DNA of 37,172 bases, taken from positions 1-37,172 of the forward strand of contig JAKBMM010000030.1 in NCBI GenBank assembly GCA_021831565.1. Direction: 5' to 3'. The stretch is from Planctomycetota bacterium (GTDB lineage: Bacteria > Planctomycetota > Phycisphaerae > WQYP01). The position numbers and the translations under genes were made by a program. Positions 24,097 to 31,855 of the stretch are shown here, piece by piece. Below the pieces are notes generated by a model. That model was not told the origin of the DNA. It saw only the letters and a program-made list of their open reading frames with translations, and ran no database searches. Numbering within the stretch: position 1 is the first letter of the stretch; every line of letters starts with the position of its first letter.

Positions 24097-24270
24097 TTAA
24101 AGATCACCCTGCATCAGACCAATGGCCAGCCGGTCGTTGCCCGCGGATTTCTCGAGCGTATCAACACGCGCCGCCAGCTCCGCCAGTTTTTTATCCAGAT
24201 CCGAGATTTCCAAAACAGCCATGATAAACTCCTTTATGCCGCTGATACTCAATTTCCCGCCGGCGGCGGG
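24097..24270 (-). pseudogene. Duplicated 5' fragment of dsrE2 with its leader
   Basis: Bases 24100-24269 repeat 14667-14840 with only a 4-bp indel (TATG, in the leader) and one substitution. The copy keeps AAAGGAG and ATG 24222 and encodes the first 41 residues of DsrE2 before a TAA at 24099-24097. On its far side it joins a 21-bp sequence (24261-24281) that is also found upstream of the arsR promoter at 20986-21006. It looks like a deletion derivative of a duplicated operon. Confidence 0.85.
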
Positions 24271-24302
24271 ACTCTTTTTCGGGGGGGCACGAGCGCGGAC
24301 GT

Positions 24303-24413
24303 CCCCGTTCGCCGGGAGCCGCCGGAGCCGAAGCCGCGCTCCGGCCGAATCCGTCCCAACAGCGGCGATGGCGCCGCCCCGAAAATGGTCACACCCGCCG
24401 GCGGCGAACGGGG
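24303..24413 (-). repeat. 12-bp inverted repeat after the ABC transporter operon
   Basis: CCCCGTTCGCCG (24303-24314) is matched inverted at 24402-24413, adjacent to the stop codon of the last permease gene. The 87-bp centre is GC-rich. It may form the 3' structure of the transporter mRNA; no T tract is present. Confidence 0.4.
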
Positions 24414-24414
24414 G

Positions 24415-25308
24415 TCATCCCTTGATGCCGGTAGTGGCGATCCCCTCAATGAAGGTCCGCTGGGCCAGAAAAAACAGGACCAATACGGGCAGCATGACCA
24501 GCACGCTGGCCGCCATGAGCATGTTCCACGACGTGCCGCCCAACTGCGACTGGAAACTTTGCAAACCCAGGGCGAGCGTAAACTGATCGGCCCGCTGAAG
24601 ATAGACCAGCGGCCCGATAAAATCGTTCCACACTCCCAGAAAGGAGAACAGCGCCACGACGCTTAACGCCGGCTTGGACAAAGGCAGAATCACGCGGGTG
24701 AAAATGCCGAATTCCGAGCAACCGTCGATGCGGGCCGCCTCGGAAAGTTCATCCGGTATAGTCAGGAAAAACTGCCGCAGAAGGAAAATATTGAATGCCA
24801 CGCCAAACCATGCCGGAACCCACAGCGGTTTGAAAGTTCCCAGCCAAGCCATACCGGTATGATCGCCCAGCCAGCGAAAAATGATGAACAACGAAACCAT
24901 GAGCACGGGAAAGGGGATCATCATGGTGGCGAGCAGCACGGCAAACAGAATGCCGCGACCCCGGAATCTGATTTTGGCGAAACCATAAGCGACAATCGCG
25001 CTGGAAAGAGTCGCGCCCGTCACCACCAGCGCCGCCAGGAACAGCGAATTGCGCGTCCAAAGCAGAAAATGGTATTCGTGGGTGTTGAACAGGTCGAGAT
25101 AATTCTTCCACCGGCAGGGGTGCGGAATCCACTGCGGCGGGTAGGCCACCGCCGCCCGATTGGTTTTCAAACTGGTGGACAACGTCCAGAGAAAAGGAAT
25201 GATCGCCACGGCGCCTATGGTGAGCAGGGCCAGATGCGTGAGCGTTTTTTTCCAATACAACGCCCGGCGTCGCGGGCGGGCTTTCACCTTGAATGTCGAA
25301 GGCCTCAT
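24415..25308 (-). CDS. Sugar ABC transporter permease, MalG-like
   Basis: The 297-residue inner-membrane protein has six predicted helices and the EAA loop EAARIDGCSEFGIFTRVILP at about 190-210, which docks the ATPase. It has the conserved MalG start (IPFLWTLSTSLKTNRAA) and ends TFIEGIATTGIKG. With the MalF-like partner it forms the channel of a CUT1-type oligosaccharide or monosaccharide importer. It starts 3 bases after the preceding stop. No ATP-binding gene is encoded nearby, so a shared MsmX/MalK-type ATPase is needed. Confidence 0.94.
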   Translation of the reverse strand: MRPSTFKVKARPRRRALYWKKTLTHLALLTIGAVAIIPFLWTLSTSLKTNRAAVAYPPQWIPHPCRWKNYLDLFNTHEYHFLLWTRNSLFLAALVVTGATLSSAIVAYGFAKIRFRGRGILFAVLLATMMIPFPVLMVSLFIIFRWLGDHTGMAWLGTFKPLWVPAWFGVAFNIFLLRQFFLTIPDELSEAARIDGCSEFGIFTRVILPLSKPALSVVALFSFLGVWNDFIGPLVYLQRADQFTLALGLQSFQSQLGGTSWNMLMAASVLVMLPVLVLFFLAQRTFIEGIATTGIKG

Positions 25309-25311
25309 GCG

Positions 25312-26202
25312 TTATCCACCCTGGTAATGCACCCAGTGCCGGGCGCTCCAGAACGCCAGGGCGGTCAGGGCCAGAATCAGCAGAAACTGCACCCAGGCCA
25401 TGGCGCTGGCATAGCCCATCCGCAGATACTTAAACGCGCTGTCGTATAAATACATGGTGTAAAAATAAGTCGCCCGTACCGGCCCGCCGCCGGTCATGAT
25501 GAACGGCGCGGTAAAGTTCTGCAGTGTACCGATGATCGCCATCACCAGATTGAAAAAGATCACCGGCGAGATGCACGGCAACGTCACGTGCCGGATTTTG
25601 CGCCACCCGCCGGCCCCATCGATATCCGCGGCTTCGTAGAGTTCCCGGGGCACGTTTTGCAGCCCCGCCAGGTAAATCACCACCGTATTGCCGATCCCCC
25701 AGAAGCTCATGAGCACCAGCGCCGGCATGGCCCAGCGCGGCGAAGAGAGCCAGGCGGGCGGATGCGTCACGCCCAGTTTGCGCAGCGCAAAATTGAGCAG
25801 ACCGAGTTTGGCGTTAAACAACCACAGCCACACCATGGCGGACGCCACCGCCGGCAGCAGCGACGGCAGAAAAACAAGGGTGCGGTACAAGGATAAACCC
25901 CGGACCTTGCTGTTGAGCAGCAAGGCCGCGCCCAGGGCGATGATCATACCCGCCGGCAGCGCCATGGCGGCGTAAGCCAGCGTGTTTTCCAGCGCGGTCC
26001 AGAATACCGGATCATGGATCATGTGCGAATAATTCCGCAGTCCGATGAATAGCGGGGGTTGGAGCAGCGGATAGTTGCAGAAGCTCAAATACAGAGAAAG
26101 GCCGATGGGAATCGCCAGGAACACGGTCAGACCGATCAGCCAGGGGGATAAAAACGCCATTCCTTTGAGAAAATTACGTGTTTCGATTTTTGTATGGACC
26201 AT
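25312..26202 (-). CDS. Sugar ABC transporter permease, MalF-like
   Basis: The 296-residue protein has six helices, an N-terminal FLSPWLIGLTVFLAIPIGLS segment typical of CUT1 permeases, and the EAA loop EAADIDGAGGWRKIRHVTLP at about 200-220. ATG 26202 has GAGGGGGA upstream. It lies 12 bases after the binding-protein gene and 3 before the MalG-like gene, so the three are one transcript. Confidence 0.94.
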   Translation of the reverse strand: MVHTKIETRNFLKGMAFLSPWLIGLTVFLAIPIGLSLYLSFCNYPLLQPPLFIGLRNYSHMIHDPVFWTALENTLAYAAMALPAGMIIALGAALLLNSKVRGLSLYRTLVFLPSLLPAVASAMVWLWLFNAKLGLLNFALRKLGVTHPPAWLSSPRWAMPALVLMSFWGIGNTVVIYLAGLQNVPRELYEAADIDGAGGWRKIRHVTLPCISPVIFFNLVMAIIGTLQNFTAPFIMTGGGPVRATYFYTMYLYDSAFKYLRMGYASAMAWVQFLLILALTALAFWSARHWVHYQGG

Positions 26203-26214
26203 GGAAAATCCCCC

Positions 26215-27702
26215 TCACCGTGGCGCCGTGCCCGGGCGTGCGGGTTTTCCCGCACCGGGGCGTTGGCCTTCCTCCGCCCGCCGCAGCCGCTGGATCGTTT
26301 CGTACCTGTCGTACTGAGCCTGGAGCCGTTTCTGCGCCCGGGCCAGCGCCTGGCGCGGCGCGGCCTCCCGCAGCGCCACACGCTGGGCTACGATATTCAG
26401 TTCGGCGTATACCCGCGGCATAATGGGAATCCGCGGCAGACCGTGGGCGTTGGGACCGCCGGCAAGCTTCTCAAACACGTTGACGTACGGATTCTTGCTG
26501 TGCTCAAGAAAATTGCGGCTTACCCTGGCCAGCGGCGAATTTTTTCCCTGCATCATGCACAAGCGTTCCATGACCTTCTGGCGGTTGACATAGGCGATGA
26601 AGGCGAACGCCTTGCGGGGATGGGGCGCGCCGCGGGGAATGACGAAACAATCAAAGCCGGCGTAGGTCACGTTCTTAAGCCCCGGCACGGCCGAAGGGAA
26701 CGGCGCGAAAGCCCAGGCGTAATTCTTCACTCGTTTCCGCAGCGGCATTTTCAGTTCGAGCTTCTTGGGCCAGCGCCGCGTCGACATGCCCGGCTTGAGG
26801 TGATAGATGTAATTGGCCATCCAGGGTCCTTGCTGTTCCATGACCAGTTGACCGGTCAGGAAAGGATTCTGGGGTGAGTCGAAGTTGCTCAGTCCCGAAT
26901 AGAAACCCATCATCGCGCGCACGCCCAACCATTGGGAATAGCTTTGAATCCAGCGATACGCCTGAATCACCGGTGGACTGGTAAGGGTAAACCGGCGGGT
27001 CCGGCGATTCCATATTCGGCCACCGAACCACAGATAAGTTTCATTGACATACCAACTGGTAATCGGCAGATATCCCGCCCGGAGGAGCCGCCCGTGCGAC
27101 CCGAATTTCGTCAGAACACGGGCATACCGGTTGAGTTGGGCAAGCGTCTTCGGCGGCTGGTTGGGATTCAGACCCGCCGCGCGAAGCTTCGCCGCGTTTC
27201 GCCGGAATATTTGCTTGTTGTAGAGCAACGCCACGGCCATGGGGGTACTCACCAGAGCGTACAGGCGGCCATGGTAATGACACGCCCGCCAGTAGACGGG
27301 TTGATAGGTATGGGCCGTGATGCCGTATTCCCGGGCGTACCGGCCCAGGGGCGTAAGAGCCCCGAGCGAAGCGAACGCGGCCAGGTCCATATCCCAGAGG
27401 CCGGCGATATCCGGTGGAACTCCGGCCGCTGTGGCGATGAGTGTTTTCTGATCGATGTTGCTGGTGGACAGGTAGCGCACGTAAATGCCGCGCCGCCTGC
27501 CGACGGTATGGTTGAACGAGTGGACGATTTTCCGCATCTGCCGCGCTTCGTTCCCCGTCCATTTCTCCCAGTATTCGATCACCACGCGGTGGGGCGGAAT
27601 GACCGCGCCGCCGCGCGGCCCGAACGCCAGCACCGCCAGGACGGACAGAGCCAGCAGAGTCATAAACACATATCGTACATATTTAAATATATTATGTATC
27701 AT
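26215..27702 (-). CDS. Sugar ABC transporter substrate-binding protein (membrane-anchored)
   Basis: The 495-residue extracellular solute-binding protein is of the MalE/UgpB type. An uncleaved N-terminal anchor (about 8-28, VRYVFMTLLALSVLAVLAFG) has no lipobox Cys. The mature part shows IEYWEKWTGNEARQMRKIVH (the FW-type first strand), GVPPDIAGLWDMDLAAFASLGAL-like hinge features and LVMEQQGPWMANYI. The C-terminal 70 residues form a charged helix and a Pro/Gly/Arg tail. ATG 27702 is the first start after the AT-rich region; it has no clear ribosome binding site. The ligand is unknown; a plant-derived sugar fits the neighbourhood. Confidence 0.88.
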   Translation of the reverse strand: MIHNIFKYVRYVFMTLLALSVLAVLAFGPRGGAVIPPHRVVIEYWEKWTGNEARQMRKIVHSFNHTVGRRRGIYVRYLSTSNIDQKTLIATAAGVPPDIAGLWDMDLAAFASLGALTPLGRYAREYGITAHTYQPVYWRACHYHGRLYALVSTPMAVALLYNKQIFRRNAAKLRAAGLNPNQPPKTLAQLNRYARVLTKFGSHGRLLRAGYLPITSWYVNETYLWFGGRIWNRRTRRFTLTSPPVIQAYRWIQSYSQWLGVRAMMGFYSGLSNFDSPQNPFLTGQLVMEQQGPWMANYIYHLKPGMSTRRWPKKLELKMPLRKRVKNYAWAFAPFPSAVPGLKNVTYAGFDCFVIPRGAPHPRKAFAFIAYVNRQKVMERLCMMQGKNSPLARVSRNFLEHSKNPYVNVFEKLAGGPNAHGLPRIPIMPRVYAELNIVAQRVALREAAPRQALARAQKRLQAQYDRYETIQRLRRAEEGQRPGAGKPARPGTAPR

Positions 27703-27842
27703 CGCCGCGTTTTCTGGATTCCGCCTCCATGATGATAACGGATCGGCGGCCGCCCGCCATCGTCGGCGCGCCGGCGAATCCCCGGCAAGCACGGCGCCGG
27801 ACCCGGGAGAGGTCCCGGCGCGACGGGACGAGCGGTTCCGAC

Positions 27843-27985
27843 GCAGACTTGGAAGTCGGCGCTACAAAATCCGCAGCACCGCATCGCGCCTGCCGTCGCG
27901 GCACAGATAGGTTTGCCATGAAATCCGGCCACACCCACGGCCCAGACCGCTGGGGGCGTGTTCTTTGAGCCGGCTGGAAGCCGGC
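27843..27985. repeat. REP-like short palindromes in the gene-free stretch 27703-28005
   Basis: GACTTGGAAGTC (27846-27857), followed by GGCGCTACA, and GCCGGCT-GGA-AGCCGGC (27969-27985) share a TGGAA centre and resemble dispersed palindromes frequent in planctomycete genomes. The rest of this 300-bp stretch between the binding-protein gene and the broken cassette holds no convincing gene. Confidence 0.45.
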
Positions 27986-28008
27986 GATAGAATAGCATTA
28001 TGGCTACC

Positions 28009-28222
28009 ATGAGAAATATTTCGGCGGCCCGCATCGAAGCAGTGGACGAGCAGATGGCGGAAGTCCTGCGGGCCAAGACCGGCGCGGCTCTGCATCTCCC
28101 AAAGCATGTACTCCAGTGCCCGGCGCATGCTGTTAAGTCACCTGCGGGCGGAGCACCCGGATTGGAAGGCGTCAGAGATGCAACGCGAAGCCGCCCGGAG
28201 GCTCTCGCATGGAGCCGTCTGA
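28009..28222 (+). pseudogene. Frameshifted small gene preceding a nucleotidyltransferase
   Basis: From ATG 28009 the frame reads NISAARIEAVDEQMAEVLRA, then loses sense at about 28085-28105. The continuation is found in another frame from ATG 28106 (MYSSARRMLLSHLRAEHPDW, ending RRLSHGAV at TGA 28220). Together they give one small helical protein of about 70 residues that overlaps the next gene by 14 bases. I know this type as the partner of nucleotidyltransferase-fold genes; one frameshift has broken it. Confidence 0.6.
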
Positions 28223-28373
28223 TCTTCTGCGTTACACCACCGACGTCATCAAGAGCCTGGGGCTGCGCTACTTTGTCACCGGATCGACGGTGACGATCTT
28301 CTACGGAGAACCGGCGATTCCACAGGGAAAAACGCACGGGACATTTGCCTGGTTAATGGCTAAAATAGTATGA
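28209..28373 (+). pseudogene. Truncated nucleotidyltransferase-fold gene
   Basis: The 54-residue frame starts DLLRYTTDVIKSLGLRYFVT and continues GSTVTIFYGEP, the first strand and G-S motif of minimal nucleotidyltransferases (AbiEii-like), in which a TRDIDI metal site should follow. The homology stops right after GEP, and 19 unrelated residues run to the stop codon. The metal-binding Asp residues are missing, so it is inactive. The pdhA promoter overlaps its end. Confidence 0.6.
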
Positions 28374-28374
28374 T
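28345..28374 (+). promoter_or_regulatory. Promoter of pdhAB with a long leader
   Basis: A -35 TTGCCT (28345-28350, 4 of 6) and a -10 TATGAT (28369-28374, 5 of 6) are 18 bp apart. The leader of about 150 bases to GTG 28529 contains small stems (GTCGGC/GCCGAC around 28454-28476; GCC/GGC with an AGGA loop near 28440) and could be regulatory. Confidence 0.5.
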
Positions 28375-28528
28375 TCAGGTGACGAGAGGGAACTTAAAAG
28401 AGATCCTAAGCTGTTCCGCGGCGGATAAGAGGAAATGTGCCAGGAGGCATTTGTCGGCATCTGGACCTTACGCCGACGAATTCCGCGGAGAGGAATATTT
28501 CTGCATGGGAAAAACAAAGGAGCGGCAA

Positions 28529-29545
28529 GTGACCACCATGGTTGAACAAAGCCAGAGAATCGAACCATCTCCTTCCCAATTGCTCGACTGGTATCGGCAA
28601 ATGACGCTGATACGCCAGTTCGAGCTGCGTTGCGCCCAATCCTACCAACAGCAGAAAATCGGCGGTTTCTGCCACTTGTACATTGGCCAGGAAGCCGTGG
28701 CCGTGGGGAGTCTGGCGGCGGCGCGGCCCTCTGATTACATCATCACGGCGTACCGCGATCATGGTCATGCCATCGCCCGCGGGACCGATATTTATCCGCT
28801 GTTCGCCGAGCTTTACGGCAAGTCAACCGGCTGTTCGCACGGCAAGGGCGGTTCGATGCACTTTTTCGACCGGGAACGGAATTTCTTCGGCGGGCACGCC
28901 ATCGTCGGGGCACATATTCCGCTGGCGACGGGGCTGGGCTGGGCGATCAAGTATCGGCGGCAAGAGAGCGTCGTGTTCTGCTATTTCGGCGACGGAGCAA
29001 TGAACCAGGGAGCTTTTCACGAGGCGCTGAACCTGGCGGGTCTTTTTAAGCTGCCGATTGTTTTTCTGGCTGAAAACAACTGTTACGGCATGGGAACGCA
29101 CGTGCAACGCGCCTCGGCGGTGACTGATCTGAAGCTGCGCACGGGCGACGCCTACGGCATTCCCGGCAAGGATGTGGACGGCATGGATTGTCCGGCCATG
29201 TACCGGATGAGCCAGGCCGCGGCCGAGTATTGCCGCGGCGGCAATGGCTCCATCTTCCTGGAGGTCAAGACGTATCGCTATCGCGGACACAGCATGTCGG
29301 ATCCGCAAAAATATCGAACCAAGGAGGAACTCGCGCAATACCAACGGTACGACCCGATCGGGCGACTGGAAAAACAGCTCAAGGACCAGGGCCTGTTGGA
29401 TGAGAAAAAAATCGACGCGCTCCACCAGGCAATCCATAAGCAGGTGGAAGAGGCGCATCATCGCGCCGAGCAGGATCCTGACCCGGAGCTGGACGATGTA
29501 TGGCGCGATATTTATGCGAATCCCTTTGGACCGTACCGGTCGTGA
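28529..29545 (+). CDS. pdhA: Pyruvate dehydrogenase E1 component, alpha subunit
   Basis: The 338-residue thiamine diphosphate-dependent E1 alpha decarboxylates pyruvate together with PdhB. It shows the substrate/cofactor entry YIGQEAVAVG, AYRDHGHAIARG, GKGGSMHFF, and the ThDP motif beginning GDGAMNQGAFHEALNLAGLF and ending LAENNCYGMGT, then the phosphorylation-loop-like YRYRGHSMSDP. I chose GTG 28529 because AAAGGAG lies 6 bases before it; ATG 28538 and ATG 28505 are other options. It differs from 2-oxoisovalerate E1 alpha by the short N-terminus and the close match to the bacterial/plastid pyruvate form. No E2 or E3 gene follows pdhB. Confidence 0.93.
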   Translation: MTTMVEQSQRIEPSPSQLLDWYRQMTLIRQFELRCAQSYQQQKIGGFCHLYIGQEAVAVGSLAAARPSDYIITAYRDHGHAIARGTDIYPLFAELYGKSTGCSHGKGGSMHFFDRERNFFGGHAIVGAHIPLATGLGWAIKYRRQESVVFCYFGDGAMNQGAFHEALNLAGLFKLPIVFLAENNCYGMGTHVQRASAVTDLKLRTGDAYGIPGKDVDGMDCPAMYRMSQAAAEYCRGGNGSIFLEVKTYRYRGHSMSDPQKYRTKEELAQYQRYDPIGRLEKQLKDQGLLDEKKIDALHQAIHKQVEEAHHRAEQDPDPELDDVWRDIYANPFGPYRS

Positions 29546-29582
29546 CTCCCTGCAAGATGACTATGTATTGAGGCGAATGTTT

Positions 29583-30569
29583 ATGCCCATGATGCAATTT
29601 CGAGAAGCTCTCAACCAGGCGATGTGCGAAGAGATGCAGCGCGACGCCGACGTCTTTCTCATTGGCGAGGAAGTGGCCGAATACGACGGCGCCTATAAGG
29701 TGTCGCAGGGGATGCTCGCCAAATTCGGTCCGACGCGCGTGGTGGATACGCCGATTTCAGAATGCGGCTTCGCCGGGCTGGGCATCGGCGCCGCCATGGC
29801 GGGTCTGCGCCCGATCGTCGAATTCATGACCTTTTCGTTTTCCCTGGTGGGGTTCGACCAGATTGTAAATAATGCCCCTAAAATCCGCCACATGTCCGGC
29901 GGTCAGTTCAAGATCCCCATTGTTTTCCGCGGCATTTCCGGACCAGGTCAACAACTTGCCGCGACCCATTCATGGACTATCGATGCTCTATTAACCCATG
30001 TGCCGGGACTCAAGGTTGTTGTTCCCAGCACTCCCCACGACGCCAAGGGGCTTCTGAAAACCGCCATACGCGACGACGACCCGGTATTTTTCCTTGAAAA
30101 TGAAGCGATGTATGGCAACCGGGGCGAAGTGCCGGAGCAGGAATATGTATTGCCCCTGGGCAGAGCGGACATCAAGCGCGCGGGAACCGACTGTACCGTC
30201 GTGGCCTGGGGCCACGGCTGCCTGACCGCCCTGGCCGCCGCCGAACGACTCAACCAGCTCCATGGCCTTGCGGTGGAAGTTGTAGATCTGCGCTCGCTAC
30301 GGCCGCTGGATGAAGAAAGCATCATCCAATCGGTCCGCAAGACCGGCTACTGCGTAACGGTGGAAGAAGGTTACCCGACTTGCGGCGTAGGCGCGGAAAT
30401 AGCCGCCCGGGTGCAGGAAAAGTGCCTGGACGATCTGGATAACGCCGTGCTTCGCGTTGCTTCGCTGGATGTACCGATGCCCTACAGCAAACCGCTGCTG
30501 AACCACGTGGTTCCCGGCGTGGAGCGGGTGGCGGAGGCGATCAAGCAGGCCGTCTATTTCCGCGTGTGA
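29583..30569 (+). CDS. pdhB: Pyruvate dehydrogenase E1 component, beta subunit
   Basis: The 328-residue partner of PdhA contains FLIGEEVAEYDGAYKVSQGM with the ThDP-activating Glu, the core TPISECGFAGLGIGAAMAGL, PIVEFMTFSF, and the transketolase C-terminal domain VVDLRSLRPLDEESI. It ends MPYSKPLLNHVVPGVERV. ATG 29583 has GAGG 9 bases upstream; ATG 29577 is possible. The gene starts 37 bases after pdhA. It is followed by a weak terminator-like hairpin and an oppositely oriented gene, so the operon is E1 only. Confidence 0.95.
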   Translation: MPMMQFREALNQAMCEEMQRDADVFLIGEEVAEYDGAYKVSQGMLAKFGPTRVVDTPISECGFAGLGIGAAMAGLRPIVEFMTFSFSLVGFDQIVNNAPKIRHMSGGQFKIPIVFRGISGPGQQLAATHSWTIDALLTHVPGLKVVVPSTPHDAKGLLKTAIRDDDPVFFLENEAMYGNRGEVPEQEYVLPLGRADIKRAGTDCTVVAWGHGCLTALAAAERLNQLHGLAVEVVDLRSLRPLDEESIIQSVRKTGYCVTVEEGYPTCGVGAEIAARVQEKCLDDLDNAVLRVASLDVPMPYSKPLLNHVVPGVERVAEAIKQAVYFRV

Positions 30570-30761
30570 AGCGGCGCCGGGGTCGGAACGATCATGCCGC
30601 CTGTATCCAGCGCCAACGGGGTGAGGATTGACCCATCGCTGTGGTTGCGCAAGTTGGGATTGCCCGCGCTTTTTCCACGTCCATCAGCGGGGCGAGTGCC
30701 TTTATCCGGCCAATCAATCCATCATTACACGGCTGACAGAGACTAGCCGCGCACCGGCGAC

Positions 30762-30777
30762 ACCCGCTGCGGGTTTA
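30762..30777 (+). terminator. Weak terminator-like hairpin after pdhB
   Basis: ACCCG (30762-30766) and CGGGT (30770-30774) form a 5-bp stem with a 3-base loop followed by TTA. It lies in the 212-bp gap between pdhB and the converging LysM gene. The stem is short, so the call is weak. Confidence 0.3.
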
Positions 30778-30781
30778 TGGC

Positions 30782-31792
30782 TCAATGACGAGCGATGCGC
30801 AGGATCATTCCGGGATAGATTTTCCCCGCATGGTGAAGGTGATTGGCTTTCATAAGCCTGCGGATATTGGCCGGTGAACCGGCGCCGAGAAAGCGACGTG
30901 CTATTGCGAATAGCGTATCGCCGCGCTGCACGCGATAAATTACCGCGCCGGCCGAAGCCTTGGACGCCTTGGTATTGCTATTAGGAATTACCCTGGCCGG
31001 CGAATAAACCCGCTGAGGCAAACCACCAACCGCCGGCGCACGGGAATTGGCGCGCCTGGGCGCTACGTGAATCCCCCTGGCCATCGGGACGGGGATTCGC
31101 AGAGTTTCACCGATGCGGATCACGCTGCGGGCGCTGGAGAGCTTGCCGTGATTGGCTTGCACAATTCGTTTGATCGCCGCCGGGCCGGCGTCGTGATAAA
31201 AACGCCATGCGATGCGGTCCAGCGTGTCTCCCCGCCTGATGGTGTAAAGCGTATCTCCGGCGGAAGGGAATGGCCGGGAGACTCTCGGCGAATACGCCGG
31301 CCGGTTGGATAATTGCCGATGCGCAACCGGCACAACCAAGCTTTGAAAAGAATGATTCGCCAGCAATCGCGGGTCGCCCACGAGAGCGACGTGACCAAGG
31401 GTTGGCGCCATCGGTATGGGCGTCACCGCGGCAGCCGTGGTTGGGGTGGAAGTCGCGGTTAACAAGGGCGCCTGGCGCAGCGGCGAAGATGAGAGGTCCC
31501 GAATCGGCAGACGAACCACGGCCGGCGGGAGCGAGGCCGGCGTGGTTGCCGCGAATAGCCGGCTACTGGAATCCCGTTGGCCGGCAGGACCGTTGGCCGG
31601 CGCAGAAACCGGTGGAACAGCGGCGATCCCCGTTGGACTCAGCAGTCTGTTTCGTAACGAACGGCCCAGAGCGCTGTTGGACGCCACCGCAATGGCCCTC
31701 CGCGAACGGCCCAGATAACTCGAGAGCAACGCTCCGACCAGCACGATTAAAGTTAACCCCGTCACCAAGCCGATTTTAGTTTCCCGATTCAT
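30782..31792 (-). CDS. Membrane-anchored protein with two LysM domains, in the ftsL position
   Basis: The 336-residue protein has an N-terminal signal anchor (KIGLVTGLTLIVLVGALLSSYL at about 6-27, shortened here), a Ser/Pro/Ala-rich linker to about 170, and two LysM repeats. These are YTIRRGDTLDRIAWRFYHDA with ETLRIP, and YRVQRGDTLFAIARRFLGAG with ending MILRIARH. LysM domains bind peptidoglycan, so it sits in the inner membrane reaching the wall. ATG 31792 has GGAG 8 bases upstream. It follows rsmH by 63 bases, where ftsL and ftsI stand in most dcw clusters; a cell-division or wall-linked role is an inference. Confidence 0.85.
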   Translation of the reverse strand: MNRETKIGLVTGLTLIVLVGALLSSYLGRSRRAIAVASNSALGRSLRNRLLSPTGIAAVPPVSAPANGPAGQRDSSSRLFAATTPASLPPAVVRLPIRDLSSSPLRQAPLLTATSTPTTAAAVTPIPMAPTLGHVALVGDPRLLANHSFQSLVVPVAHRQLSNRPAYSPRVSRPFPSAGDTLYTIRRGDTLDRIAWRFYHDAGPAAIKRIVQANHGKLSSARSVIRIGETLRIPVPMARGIHVAPRRANSRAPAVGGLPQRVYSPARVIPNSNTKASKASAGAVIYRVQRGDTLFAIARRFLGAGSPANIRRLMKANHLHHAGKIYPGMILRIARH

Positions 31793-31855
31793 GACGCCGA
31801 ATCTCCATGTAATTTATTGTCTGGCGCTTTGCATCCGGCAGAGCGCATTTTTTTC

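Noticed and set aside
30570-30781. Possible 50-residue frame from ATG 30594 after pdhB
   Set aside because: It has no convincing ribosome binding site and no recognisable similarity; the stretch is better read as a convergent spacer.
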